The notes under the pieces are model-generated. The model was not told the DNA's origin. It worked only from the letters and a program-made list of their open reading frames with translations, and searched no databases. Below, piece by piece: positions 45,131 through 58,373 of a stretch of 64,000 bases of DNA; position 1 is the stretch's first letter; each line of letters begins with the position of its first letter. The stretch is from Scolanthus callimorphus (lineage: Eukaryota; Cnidaria; Anthozoa; Actiniaria; Edwardsiidae): assembly GCA_033964015.1 (NCBI GenBank), contig CM066919.1:6573831-6637830 (forward strand), read 5' to 3'. The translations under genes and the position numbers were made by a program.

Positions 45131-45306
45131 AAAGTTCTGTCTTAGAATTAAAAATAATACTATGCAATTTTCAGTTTTCCCACACCCCGAACGTACTGTA
45201 AGTCTCTGTCTACTGTAAGGTCCAAGATTGTACAGACGCATCTCAGGTTTGTTATTTTGTGGTGTTTCTTTTGACTGTGTTTAGTATTGATGACCTCCGC
45301 GCCATA

Positions 45307-46216
45307 TCAGCATAAGACATCTAATTTCACCTTTAATTTTCTACTGACGAGCACAACATTGAGCCTTCTCCCACGACACTGTGAATTCTGTCTCTCTAAA
45401 GAAATATTTTGCCCATTTCCATTGCTTTTCTCAATATCTGTCCCAAGGTGCATTGATGCATGTTTGGAAGCCTTGTGAATGTATTTACATAGAAATTTCC
45501 TCAACTCTTCCACTCCATCACCAGTTTTGGCTGAGATCCTAAAATGGTACTTGTAATCTTTCTTAGGAAACAATTCCTTCACTCCCAACTCGTTTTCTAG
45601 CTTGTGGAAATCATCTAAGTCTGTTTTATTTGAGACCAACACATGCAAAGCTCCAGGGGCACCTACTTTAGCTTCCTCTATGCATTTCAGTACTTGGGCT
45701 ATAGAGTCTTGTACATCAATGCTATAGACAATAAGCACAACTCGGCTGTTGTGGTAGTGTGTGCGGGTTAACGCCGCAAATTTCTCCATGCCAAGTGTGT
45801 CCCATAAGTGGAGCTGAAACAAGTAAACATGTGCATCTATTATTTTCTAGAGGGCACTGCAATATTCACAGATGGCTGTGCCCTTTTTAAAGTTAAAAAA
45901 AACTAAAAAGAACTTTGGGTGAGTACATTTGGGGCCCATGGGACAACAAATTTCCTAAGAGTTGTTAATTAGATAGCGACTGTAGATGGTCAGGTTACCT
46001 TGATTTTTATATTGCAGAGCACTGAAGAGGAACCGAGCACTGATCCACCTTGACAGTTTGTGGTACTTCACCATAAAATGTGTTGTCCTTGAGTCTTAAG
46101 TAAATAGATGTCTTCCCCACGCCGCTACATCCACACAACACAACCTTGTGCATTTCACAGCCATGATTAGCAGAAGATGAGAGCTCTAATTCAGATGTTG
46201 GCACTCTGCTAGCCAT
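45307..46216 (-). CDS. Rab-like small GTPase 2 (frameshift at end of exon 1)
   Basis: Exon 1 is 45999-46216, exon 2 45307-45813 (acceptor TTGTTTCAG|CTCCAC). Exon 1 encodes GCSGVGKTSIYLRLKDNTF, a standard G1/P-loop followed by the same RLKDNTF as GTPase 1. Exon 2 begins LHLWDTLGMEKF (G3, with DTLG instead of DTAG and Met for the catalytic Gln). It continues VSNKTDL (G4) and ISAKTGDG (G5), and ends KLDVLC, a single terminal Cys. Expected length is about 241 residues. In the given sequence exon 1 meets a TAA before the donor (AAG|GTAACC). The frame needed for exon 2 would read NIKIK, so one base is missing (exon 1 is 218 nt, 219 would fit) or two are extra near 46000-46010. The intron position equals that of GTPase 1. 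Membrane-traffic role inferred from family. Confidence 0.75.
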
Positions 46217-46731
46217 GATTTACAGCAGATGTTAATTTCTCTTCTGTGATCTAAGAAATAAAACATTTTTTGTGCCTTCATAGAGTTTTGAAAACCGAGG
46301 CCTTGTTTGAGAGAATGCGAGAGCAGATCATGAAGCATGAGACGAAGTCGAGTGTTTAAAGATCTGACTAGAGAATTCTCCCAACAAAAGCTCAAGATTG
46401 TGTCACTATTTTATTACCCCATACCCAGGGGGATTTTAACTTTTTTGATTGGACCTTATGACAAATCCCCCTGCATCCCCGGGGGTCGCCCCCTGGGGGA
46501 AGCCGCTGATACAAGCATAAATGCATGCAATTGCACACGAGACCTTCGTGATTTTTCAAGAAATGTTCTCCAACATGAAGTGTTGTGACTTGATTCACAA
46601 TAATTAGCCATGGCTAATACATGATCCATGTGCAATATACAAGCGAGGCGATATGCAAATCTAATGACTCGTGTGTATAATAAATTGACTCTCTGGATTT
46701 AATATATGTATGCTATACCTTAACATTATTA

Positions 46732-47509
<778 letters not shown>

Positions 47510-48481
47510 TTATGCACTACCAGAAAAAGCACACAAACTTGTTGATCTCTTTTGCCTTCTTCTTTTCAATCTTAACACATGGCCCAGTCCAGGCATGATG
47601 CTAAACATGTGAAACACATGCCCAAGCATTTTTGTATGATATAGCACTGACGAAACAAATCCTGTAAGTTGACCCCATGGGTAATAGGCGATATGTACAA
47701 AGTAGAAAAACCCGACCCCCCTTGGGCAAGTTTTGCTTACAAATCTCAACACCCCCCTAATTCCCCAGGGGTCACCTCCTGGGGAAGCCACTGATACAAG
47801 CATTAACTGCTTACTGAAAACTTCATATTCCCAGGCGTAGGGATTTTGTCACTTGCCCCATACCCAGGGGGATTTTAAGTTTTTTGATTGGACCTTATGA
47901 CAAATCCCCGCTGGGTTCCCGGGGTCATCCTCTGGGGAAAGCCGCTGATACAAGCATTAAAATGATAATAAGGAATCATGTACTATTGAAAACCCTAAAG
48001 ATATGCCGGACATATAAACAGTAATGTAGAAAAACTGAACTGAATCGACATTTAAATAGTGTTTTCCACTCGAAAATGGTCACTAAAAGGCTGTTGTTCT
48101 AGTTATTTGTAGTAATACAATTCCTGTATAAAATTATAATAAATATTCGACCATGCCGACTAGAATTTTTAGTAACATTTTGGCAGGTTGAGATTTGACT
48201 TTCTGTTGGTTGTTGCAAAAAAACAGTGCACCTATCGACCATTATCAGAATATAAACACAGATTAAACACTGCATGTTGAGTCACACAAATGCACTTACC
48301 GGATTGCCGTTAGATCGAAGTTTTTCTTTCACATTTTCTTTGCTTTGCTGAAACTTACTCGATCTTTTGATTTTGATTCAGAATGTTTATCTGGCGTCCA
48401 GCTCCCCTCGGCCACAGGAATCCTGAGTTCAGAGTCCACTCGAGTCCAGTCTCTCTCGATCAGCGCCTTTCGTATAACAAA

Positions 48482-49615
48482 ATGGCGGATAGAAAAAGAG
48501 AAAGAACGAAGCAGCAAAAAGACAACGAAATATCTCGTCAAATCAGCCAGGAATCGTCTTCATCTAACGCCCCAGGCTGTGTTTATAAGTAATTTTTACA
48601 GGCGTTAGGGAGTAGGGAAATCGTCGCTATTTTTACGGATAAGAGATCAGAAATGGTGCGGAACACAGCAGAGCCGAACAACAACATGAACCCTGATTTC
48701 TGTTTGATTGAGAGGGAAGTGCGAGATGAAACAATAAAGGTGAGATTTGAAGCTTAGTGACAATTAAATAGGCTGCAAATCATTTATAATGGAAGCAACG
48801 CATGCCAGTCAAATCCCTATGTTCTCATTTGTTACATGAAGGGCATTGGTGAGGGCCATTCCATTTTATATCCACACCCCCCGGGTTGATGACATCGTCA
48901 AGAATTAAACCCCTAAGAAATGAATTCTACGAGAGGACCCCCAGAATTTTGCCTTTTTTCATTAACCCCTCAGAAAAATGGCATCTGCCCCTAAAATTTA
49001 CCGGTTAATGACAATTTCTGTATTTTTTACCCTCAGAAAATATATTTTTTTGGGGAACCCCTCAGAAAATCTATCTCAGAAAATGGTAAAACAACCCCTC
49101 AGAATTTTTTCTGCGACCACCCCTCAGAAATGTCATCAACCGGGGGGTGTGGACAAAAAATGGAATGGCCCTGAGGGCTATAGAGGAGTCGAGTGGTCCA
49201 TGGGTGCGGCATTTGGCCATTTTGCAATTAAAAAAAAACCACACTTATAATAATAATCTTTATTTCATTCAATAAAAAACATACTGAACGTTGCAAGAAA
49301 TTCCCAATAATATAATTATAAAATTCTAAAAATATCTAAAAAGTCTATGTATTTAGTCAAATCACACTTGTAGTCTATTATTAATGCTGCATTCTGATTG
49401 GTTGAGCTACTAGTAGGCTATAACTTATAGCCTACTAGTAGCGAAAAGTGTCGGATTTGAAAGCCAGAAAATGGCAAATGACCATAACAAAACATTTTTT
49501 GGCTATACAAATTGACCTACTAGTGTGATTTGACTAAAACAATTATTCCTCTCGCCCTCATGGCCTCTGAGTCAATAGCCCATTTGGCCTTCGGCCTCAT
49601 GGGCTATTGACTCAG

Positions 49616-49650
<35 letters not shown>

Positions 49651-51719
49651 ACATACAAGCCCAGATACCCCACCCCTATATTGCTAAATTATATCTAAAA
49701 CTAAGTCAGTTAAAAAATGCATTCTTATACCATTCCGTGTTTACTCTCGGCAGAGTGCACGAAGCACTTCTCAGCCTTCTAGAAGCTTCCTTAACCCTAG
49801 GCAGAAGGGGGTTTAACGGGTGATTGTTATGCGAAAAATTTCTGAACAACTTATGGTCTTTGTTTTCTAGAACTTCATGGATATAAATAGGATTTAGTGT
49901 ATACTTGTGCTTATGACATCTGTCTAAAAATGCCTGTACAACATTAAGGTCAGTAACGCTAGCACCGTAAACAGAAAGCGCGTATGTAACTTTAGATATG
50001 ACCAGTGCCCTAAATAAATGGTCTATCTCATTCATATTATAACCCTCTTTTCTTAAACTGCGGATATTATAAAGGCATTTATTAGCCTCGCATTGTTTCT
50101 CCTTAATATGGAGAGAAAACTTGCAGTTGGGTTGAAAAGTAACGCCTAAAAGACGTACACTGTTGACTTGATTAATACCACTAACTTCATTGAAAGTAAT
50201 AGACTGGCCTCTTTTCCTGAATATAAGGGATGCCATGGTCAATTAAAGCTTTGATCAGAAGATAAAAAATTCAGCAAGCATACAACAGTGTAATTTGATT
50301 TAGTTACAGACACCATAAATGCTGCCTCTTACGCGGCATTCTTAGAAAAAATTTGAGTTTTGAGCTTTCCTCATTATTTAACAATTAGTTGCCGAAGACA
50401 ACATAAATATCAGCGAATAGTCACCGAGACGAAGTCAAGGTTACTATTCGCCAATATTTACGACGGTGACTTATTGACTTATTGTTTTAGTATAGGTAAT
50501 TACTCAAGCAACTTTTAAGATTTTTGACAAAAAAAATCGGTTAGGGGTATTTTTTTAGTTTCTTGTAAGAAAGTGTGCACGCAATCCCCAACGCTTTCAA
50601 TGTTATATTCACCTATAGGTGAATAAAGCAAAATACTCCGAACGTCTCGACCATTCAGCATGCGGTATCGCTTCAGTAATTATACTAATATTATTTATTA
50701 TCAATTTTACTTTTTTATCTAAACTACAAGAATCACCAAATGTGATGGAGGTAGTCAATCTGGAAGAAGAAGAAACCTAGAATGAATATATAATAATATA
50801 TAATGCTCTAAATCTTCAATTACTTTGTAGAGTTGTAGTGACCAACTCAACAGCTTGTGCCACTTTGGCTGCTATGCACGATTCCAAAATAACTTTTCTT
50901 TTCTGTCTACTTCCCAATCTTTTCTCTTTATTTTTTACTTTTATTACTTTAAAGCAATGTAAATCAAATGTTATAATGTAATATCGATTTGCAGTGGAAA
51001 CGATTTAAAGACTCAACTCAAGGAAAATAATAGACCAGAAGTTATGTGATTTAAACTCAAGAATTTAGTATATCTCCATTGAAAAACTTCTTACTCAAGC
51101 ATCTATGTCCTTCTCGTTCGCTGCCCTATGGAGCCGAAATATAGGCGTCTCAAAAATTACATTGTCTATTAGTATTGTTCCATTGAAAAACAATACGTTT
51201 CTGATACATGTGAGAATGTTTTAGATGTTACATGTACTTTATATCTGTTTCTTCCTTCTTCAGATTCAAGTCTGGGACACAGGGGGTATGGATAATTATG
51301 GTCACCACAATCTCTCACGCAGTTACTACCAAGGAAGTGATGTTATATTCTATGTCTACAGCTGCGACGATCAGGAATCAGCAGATGATTTGCGGCTTTA
51401 TCTTAATGATGCCAATACACATGCCCCAGGTGCCAAGAGAGTCTTAATACGAAATAAAATGGACCTTCCTGAACAGCGCACGGATAAAGATGACGTGAGA
51501 AGTAAGCTCACAACACAGGGCTATCAGATTCATTTCGAAGCAAGCACTTCAGCATTTACTGGAGTTGGGGTGGACGAACTTATACGCACAGTAGCTAAAT
51601 ATTTAGTGGAGCATGCCAAGCCAGTTAAGCCATCCAATACATTTGAGGCTTATGATGTAAGGCCCAAGACAAATGAAAAAGACAAAAGAAAGGAAGATGA
51701 GTCTTCAGGCTGCTGCTGA
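48482..51719 (+). CDS. Rab-like small GTPase 3 (exon 1 broken by frameshifts)
   Basis: Exon 1 is 48482-48739 (donor AAG|GTGAGA), exon 2 51264-51719 (acceptor TTCTTCAG). Exon 2 is intact. It has IQVWDTGGMDNYG (G3 with DTGG and Met for Gln), NKMDL (G4) and TSAF at the G5 place, and ends in SSGCC, a double-cysteine prenylation signal. In exon 1 the frame from the ATG gives MADRKRERTK...GCVYK then TAA. Reading on through the other frames gives in order VIFTGV, GVGKSSLFLRIRDQK and MVRNTAEPNNNMNPDFC. Together these align with the P-loop to switch I of GTPases 1 and 2. Three single missing bases (about 48589, 48607 and 48652, each at a short G or A run) explain this. Exon 1 plus three is 261 nt, exactly in phase with exon 2. 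The product would be about 238 residues. If the shifts are real, this copy is dead. Confidence 0.7.
48853..49171. mobile_element. GGGC(T/C)(G/A)TTCCA-ended MITE in GTPase 3 intron (family copy 3)
   Basis: Ends GGGCCATTCCATTTTATATC and AAAAATGGAATGGCCC. The interior has CCCCTCAGAAA repeats. The left end (TTCCATTTTATATC) matches the element at 23606. Confidence 0.75.
49251..50242 (-). mobile_element. 5'-truncated non-LTR retrotransposon (LINE) fragment
   Basis: An open frame at 49706-50242 encodes the C-terminal part of a reverse transcriptase-type ORF2. The marks are VNSVRLLGVTF, KEKQCEANKCLYNIRSLRK, ISKVTYALSVYG and LDRCHKHK, the usual thumb/post-RT signature of CR1/Jockey-like elements. No YADD active site is present, so the copy is cut at its 5' end. 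The 3' part (49251-49700) reaches TTATAATAATAATCTTTATT (plus strand). It contains a MITE-like piece (49385-49540, shared with about 11225-11330) and a hairpin (49556-49640, GAGTCAATAGCCCA / TGGGCTATTGACTC). It sits inside the GTPase 3 intron. Confidence 0.75.
50243..51240. other. Rest of GTPase 3 intron; no further gene
   Basis: AT-rich. A small inverted repeat (GCGAATAGTCACC / GGTTACTATTCGC) is at about 50412-50452. Confidence 0.45.
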
Positions 51720-53331
51720 TCTAATGAGGTGATACGTGATGGATTTATAGTTTTAGAAAACAGGATATTTTTGCATATAGTAATTTTTGAAATCATATTG
51801 CCTGCATTACCAGCACAAGTAATACTTGGTTAAGTCCATGTGTAATCCATGTGTATTGGGCAAAATTTTATTTCCATGTATATTTGCCTCTAAAAAATCT
51901 ATTGCCTCAAAATGTGGCAGGGTCACAGTTTCTAGGTAGTGCATCCAGCTAATGGGTTTTCACTAGCTAATTGCTGTATGTGAATTTTAAGATTTTTTGA
52001 TGTCAATGATGTATCACATAACAGCCCTAATGGGACGTGAGAACCAATTTGCGCATTAAACTATATTTTCAATAATAGGCCATGCTATGCAAAACTGCAT
52101 GGTTGACTAATTTTTTTAAATATCATATTATGTTTGTCATGCAGCTCGTTGCAATAAGTAACCCCATGGTCATACCTTTATGTATTTAATTGAACCATTC
52201 AGAAGCAGAATTCAATCAAAATACAATCAATTGATTGAATTTGGTTATCTTCAGCAATCGAATGAAATTGAATGGCAATTGATGATCTTAGAATTTAATC
52301 AATGATTGATATGAAATCAAATCAAGTGAAAGAAAATAAAAGTGGTCAAGTTTGTAAATATTCTGAAATAAGCTATGCATTTCTTCAGGTGTCTGTTGTA
52401 TTCTCTTGAACAACATGCTCCTAGTGATGTTGTAAAAGCTGGGGTGTGGAAATAAAGACTGGTAAAGGCAAACTTCATTTGGACTTTTTATTTAGCCTGA
52501 GTGCCAGTTTAGGCTTGTTGGAAATTCCAAATTGAGCTACACAAGTGTTTAGTAAATTAAAATCGGAGAAAGTTGACAAACGCAATCGGAATGTTCAATT
52601 TTGTTTGACTGCTCATTTTTTGTGAAGTCGATTTTGTTTGATTACTGAGTGCAATCGAATCCAACTATTCATTTGATTAGCTATGTCAGATCATAGGACT
52701 GTAGATTTTCCAGGACTGTAGATTAGTACATAGGTACTCGTTAGGTAGGTGACTGAAATGGAATTCGAGCTATCAACACGTGAACCATGTAACACAGAAA
52801 TTATCATGGAAATATTATTTTATGAAATTAAAAATTGCTTGTACAATTAAATCATATATTTTTTCATGAAAAGAATAACTTAATTAAATAGATGTTTTCC
52901 GCCTGTTTTATTAACGCTTCCCATATAGAACTTTTGCAGTGCCTCTGAATGGCTTACTAAATTTACTAAATTGTCTGGGGGGGGGGAGGAGTTGGGGTAC
53001 CCTCCCCATACAGTATTTGTATGGAAAAGATCAGGTTAATTGACCCTCCACCCCTCTGGAATTTCCAATCCCCTCCAGTGTGTGTGGGGGGGAGGGGGAG
53101 GTATACACATTGTCAGTCAAATTCAACACGGTCAATAAAACGTCCTCTAAATTGGGAAGAATTTTAAATGTCGAAATTTGTTGAAAACAGGAGTGTCTCG
53201 TGTTGTATGGTTCTTACGTACATGCGGCACTTCGCAACTCCTCTTGGGGCTCCTGTGTCTCAAAATGAAACACAGGGAACCCACGTAGCCCTCACCAGCG
53301 CATGCGCTCTAGTGTTTTCATCACATCCAAG
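51720..53331. other. Intergenic region between GTPase 3 and NDUFS3
   Basis: No gene supported. It contains a diverged ATTGAATTT/AATCAATTG-rich stretch (52200-52330) and GGGGGGGGG / CCCCTCC tracts (52975-53100) like the ends of other MITEs here. The NDUFS3 promoter should lie at its right end. Confidence 0.4.
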
Positions 53332-56300
53332 ATGGCGGCCATGGCTGGTCGAGTGCGAAGTTGTTCTCGATTGTTTGGCGCTTTTTCCTCCTGCAGACAC
53401 GGTAAGCGATACATAATACATATCATAAAACATATAGCGTAAAGTGAGCTTGATATTTGTGAATTTTTAGTGGGATTTATTCTCATATGAACCAGTTTAT
53501 TTTGTTTGTAATTTCTAAAGCCGATTCTGACCAAGTGCAGGCGAGCTAAGTTGGGCATTCCCACTATTTAACAGACAGTGCCCCTGTACGAATCCATATT
53601 AAATCATGGAACTTACAACTGTGCTCCAGCTGAATCGAAATCTGTATGGCTTTAATTGTAGCATATTTATATGCGGAATCCAGAGCGTACTACTAGAGCG
53701 AATACTCAAAGTATAAAATTGCTTGGTTTACAAATGGACTAAACCCTAAACCTTTCCGAAGATTTTCTTATTTCAATAGGAGGCCACAGAGAAAAAATCC
53801 ATCACAATAGATGGAAAGAAGAGCCTAAAATTAATAAAATTGGAAAGTTTCAGAGGAAAATTTTTTGAAATAACAAAGAAATAGCCTGGCAAATTTCTCG
53901 AATTTTGTGTACGTTCCTATAGGATTTGCGACCAAGCCTCCAAAGTTTGCATACTCGGTAGGCAAGATTTCTTGTTTGCCGAACAAATCGGTATTAAAAT
54001 CGCAAACTTTACCTTCCCATTTCTTTGTCCTTTCAAAAGATTTTCCGCTCAAACTTTCCATTTTACTAATTTTAGGCTGCTCTATCCAGCTATGGTGATG
54101 GATTGTTTCTCTGTGGCCTCCTGTGGAAATAAGAAAAAACTTTGGAAAGGTCTATTGCTATGTAATTGGTATTTCCTTTGTGTCCAATCGGAGCATGAGA
54201 ACATTAGAAAGTCATAATCAACTAACAGACCTGTGGACGACAGTGCAGGGTGGTATCACATCAACAGTATTGGAGCTGTCGTTTCCCCGATTAGTAGTGC
54301 ACTCGTGTACAGCTAGAAGATTTGAGACGCTAATAAAGTTCCTTACTTTTTTAGCTCCAGGTGAAAGGAATTTAAACTATGCAAGCTATTTGGAACAGAA
54401 AAAAATCAAAAGGTCATGGCCATTTTGGGTTTTGAACTTTGGGCAGCTGCAGAGTGTGCTTTGTACAATCACACTGTGCCACCAAGCTGTACCTAGTGTA
54501 TTATGGTTAAAAAAGTTTGCATTGTCAAGGCGAGTTCATAATGTTGTCAATGAATGTCTAGACAAAGTTTCAAAATCACGAGCTTTTCCTTGACAACACT
54601 GCAAACTCCACTTAACAACGTACTTTCCAGACACTCAAACAAATGTGAAAACTTAACAACAAAACTATAGACAGGCCCGTAGCCAGGGATTTTTGTGGGA
54701 GGGTGCTAATCTACAAAAAGGCCAATGTGGTATGAATTAATTTTTTATTGAGAAATCACTAGTCAAAATTCGCTAGAAAAAGCAAATAATGAAAGTACTT
54801 TATTTACTGTGTACAAATGTGGACCTTTTTGTCGCGTGGGGGAAACCGCCCCTGGCTACTGGCCCGATAGACACTCCAAGCTTAACTGGATAACATAGTA
54901 TTTCGTCTGATAACTAATTACAAAATGCATTCCATACAGGTTGGAAAAACATCAAACAGCTGCAAGTTCGTCCTGTTGTATCACAGTCACACAGATTGCT
55001 GTCCACAGAAGTTACTGTTAAAGGTAGGTGTAACAGAAATGCTGGGTATTACTTGCTCAAAAATTGTGTGTCCTAAGAACAGGGCTTCTGATAATTCATG
55101 GTAAACTTGATGGAATTCGCGGGATTTTCAAGAGACAAATTTGCCACAAAATAAACAACTCTGTAGATGTTCATGTACTAATTCAATATGTTTCACTGTT
55201 TGCAAGCCCTTGTCAATGGATTGCTTTCACGAAAGGTCAAAATTTCTTCCATTTTGCTGGAGAACCATAGTTCACTGAGCGTGGACGCCATCTTGGATTT
55301 CTGAGGAGACAAGTCATCAACATCGCCACTAGTGCCCAGTTCACCGCAACATTGATATTAGAAGGCCTGTTACTTTGCGATGACAACCTCCTCCACAGGG
55401 TCATCTCAGTCATTTTTCAAAATGGTGGTTGACTCTGAGAAGACCCTGGGGGAGGCTGAGTCACATGACCGCTTCGAAACAAAGGACAAAACTCGTTCCC
55501 ATGTTTTCAAACAGTGGTCATGTGACTCAGCCTCCCTCAGGGTCTTCTCCCGAGTCAACCGCCATTTTGAAAAAAGGACTGAGAAAACCTGCGGACAAGG
55601 TTGTTGAGATGATTACTCGCTCGCAGCAGCGTGAAGAAGAGAACAGTTTAATTAATGTAGATTTAAAGAAAAAACTGTTCACTTATGTAAGAAAACTGCC
55701 ATAATTGTCAAAAAAGGTTCCATCCACAGAAAATGTTGGCAAATTTTGCAGCATTTCACAGATTTTTCTGCATTTCACGTTAATTCACGGATTGATGTCA
55801 AATTCATGGTCCCATGACAGCACAAATTATCAGAAGGCCTGTAAGAAGACAATCACAGTTGACACTAGTACATGTATTAACCTCTCTCTGATAAATTATT
55901 GGTTTCTTTTCCAGAGGATGCAAAGGTAGTACACCTATCAGAGTTTGGTGAATATGTAGCTAACTGCTTGCCCAAGTTTGTACAGCATGCTCAGGTCAAC
56001 CACTGTAAAGAGCTGGAGCTGCTCATCTCGCCAGAGGGAATCGTTCCTGTCTTGACATTCCTCAGGGATCATAGTAATGCACAGTTTAAGTCCATGGCTG
56101 ACCTAACGGCTTTAGATATCCCAACACGACCTTACAGATTTGAGGTAACCATGACATCCTAGTATCGAGGGCACACAAAGGCATGCTTGAGGTTTATTCT
56201 GAAGTTACGTAATGTTTCTATGCTAAAATTTCATTCATTGATAGATTACAAGGCTTACATCTGCTCCCTAAAACCTATTGGGCTGTTTCGTGTTATATCC

Positions 56301-56485
56301 GCTACTCCTTTTAGGGGAACCTGGAAATTCCACAGGGGTCACTGTGTATGACCCTGGAATATCCACAGGGCCATTCATTTTACCCCACTATTAGTATGCA
56401 TTTGCAACCTGTGGAATTTCCACAAGCCAACAAGAGAATGAGGAATTTCCACAGGGGTTTCCTCAAATTTCCACAGGGGTATACA

Positions 56486-56523
<38 letters not shown>

Positions 56524-58373
56524 ATGGATACTTTTTGGAACAGCCCATTGGCCAAAAACATAGATTTTTAGATTTTTTATTGGAACCATGTTAGCATAAC
56601 AAACATCTACAATACAGTAAAAACCCGCATAAAAAAACAAGTGGATTAAGAACACTCAGGCTGAAATTTGGCCAAAAAGGTACCTTATACATAAGAACAC
56701 ATTCAGCCTGAAAAATGAAAAATTGTTCTTGTATAAAAAAATGGCTGCCAGTTAGATTCGAGTACAGTAATTAACCTAGTGGTAGAGTACAGTAGATCAA
56801 TAGACCATTGCACAGAGATTTCTACAGCAGGTACTGTATGGGGATTTCCAGGGTGCATTTAGCCATGTGGCTTAATTTTCTGCCAATCATATTCTTGACT
56901 GTTGGTAGTGTATGCAGTATTTCATGACTGTTAAGAAACAATTTTAAGAACACCTTAAGAACATCTTCGGACTGATTTTGCAGAAGACACCCAATATATA
57001 AGAACAAAATCAGCCTGAATCCCCAAAACACCTGTTCTTTTATGCGGGTTTTTACTGTATGAACAAAATTAATGCAAATGCATCTCCTTTTGTTTGTAGA
57101 TTGTGTACAACCTGCTCTCATTAAGGTACAACTCCAGGATTCGTGTCAAGACTTACACAGAAGAGTTGACAGCCGTAGACTCTGCCACACCTGTCTATGA
57201 AATTGCCAACTGGTATGAGAGAGAGGTGAGTCGATTGGTTATCAACTTCAGTAACAATCCTAGACTGTTCAACTAGAGGATTAATATCTAGAGCAGAAAA
57301 GAGATCTATGGGAAATTCTCCATTTTCACATCCCCATAATACTTAGGGGTCATGCGGGTAAACCTGATAAATGATTTGTCCTGGGATTTTGAGTCCTTCC
57401 CCTACAGTACCCATTATGGGGATTATTTTGAAACATGACAAAAGACCACAATGGTGGATAAACAGCCATTTTCAAAATTTTGTGAACTCTTTGCCAACTG
57501 AAAAACCTTCTGTCAATCAAACTAGTGAACAGCTCTGGGTGATTTCATGCAGACTTTTAGAGGGAGTCCCCCCACGAGTTTGAGTACAGCTAAGCTCGAT
57601 TATCTGGTTTGTTTGCTTTGCAGGTGTGGGATATGTATGGGGTGTTTTTCTCAAATCACCCGGACCTTAGAAGAATTCTCACCGACTATGGATTTGAAGG
57701 ACATCCTTTCCGCAAGGACTTCCCTGTACAAGGATATGTAGAGGTATCAGATCTGATGTCCTTTTCTTGTGAAAATGCGTAAAAATCCAGATTGCTCAAT
57801 TCATATAAGGCAATTATGTAATATTTTGTTGTCACACATTTTTCGGTTGATAAATGACCCTTTCACCAGTGCAGGACCTGAAATGGAACCCACATATTTG
57901 CAGTTACGTTCCACTTATTTGCTGATATGTTCTACTTATTTGCTGATATATTCAACTCATTTTCTGATATGTTCGACGTATTTGGTGATATGTTCCACTC
58001 ACATGACCAATACTTATGACTTTATGCTGATATCTTCCACCTTATCTGCTGATATTTTCCACTTATCTGTGGATATGTTCTACTTATTTGCTGTTATGTT
58101 CTACTTATCTGCTGATATGTTCTACTTATCTGCTGATATTTTCCACTTATCTGCTGATATGTTCTACTTATCTGCTGTTATGTTCTACTTATCTGCTGAT
58201 ATGTTCTTTTACAGGTGCGTTATGATGATGAGCTGAAGCGGCTTGTGTGCGAGCCCATTGAAATGGCACAGGAATACCGCAAATTCGACATCAGCCCAAC
58301 TTGGGAACAATTTCCTACCTTTAGACGGGACAAAGAGCTCCCTGAACCCTCCCCTCCTCAGGAAAACAAATGA
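53332..58373 (+). CDS. NDUFS3: NDUFS3, mitochondrial complex I 30 kDa subunit
   Basis: Six exons: 53332-53401, 54940-55023, 55915-56144, 57100-57225, 57624-57743, 58215-58373. All have GT-AG borders and matching phases, giving 262 residues (human about 264). The first exon encodes a basic, Ser-rich mitochondrial presequence ([20 protein letters not shown]). Signature regions follow: [81 protein letters not shown], and C-terminal [10 protein letters not shown]. This is the core Q-module subunit of respiratory complex I, facing the matrix. No residue is missing and no frameshift is seen. An AATAAA signal lies at 58425-58430. Introns carry several MITEs, a G37 tract and a 21-bp satellite. Assignment is secure. 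Confidence 0.96.
53748..54150. mobile_element. MITE in NDUFS3 intron 1, arms about 100 bp
   Basis: AGGAGGCCACAGAGAAAAAA and GGAAAGAAGAGCCTAAAATT on the left mirror AATTTTAGGCTGCTCT and TTTCTCTGTGGCCTCCT on the right (near 54105-54121). Smaller inverted words lie inside. No protein. Confidence 0.7.
54674..54866. mobile_element. MITE in NDUFS3 intron 1, ATAGACA duplication
   Basis: Ends GGCCCGTAGCCAGGG and CCCCTGGCTACTGGCCCG, flanked by ATAGACA at 54667-54673 and 54867-54873. Confidence 0.8.
55417..55580. repeat. Hairpin inverted repeat in NDUFS3 intron 2
   Basis: TTTTTCAAAATGGTGGTTGA and GAGGCTGAGTCACATGACC are mirrored by GGTCATGTGACTCAGCCTC and TCAACCGCCATTTTGAAAAA. Reading frames over it are by-products. 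Confidence 0.75.
56280..56546. mobile_element. GGGCTGTTCCA-family MITE in NDUFS3 intron 3 (copy 4), with G37 tract
   Basis: Ends GGGCTGTTTCGTG and TTTTTGGAACAGCCC. Six GGAATTTCCACAGG-type words lie inside. A run of about 37 G (56486-56522) interrupts the right half. Confidence 0.8.
57890..58210 (+). repeat. 21-bp satellite in NDUFS3 intron 5
   Basis: About 15 copies of TTCTACTTATCTGCTGATATG with small changes, ending just before the acceptor of the last exon (58211-58214). Because 21 is divisible by three it gives a long open frame, which is not a gene. Confidence 0.85.

Noticed and set aside
48589..48601. Possible 13-nt intron GTAATTTTTACAG in GTPase 3
   Set aside because: It is too short to splice and does not restore frame; missing single bases explain the region better.
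54123..54593. 156-codon plus-strand frame in NDUFS3 intron 1
   Set aside because: It begins in a MITE arm, has no recognisable domain, and lies between two well-supported exons of the same strand.
57769..58236. 155-codon open frame on the plus strand
   Set aside because: It lies in an NDUFS3 intron and consists of the 21-bp satellite, which stays open because 21 is a multiple of three.
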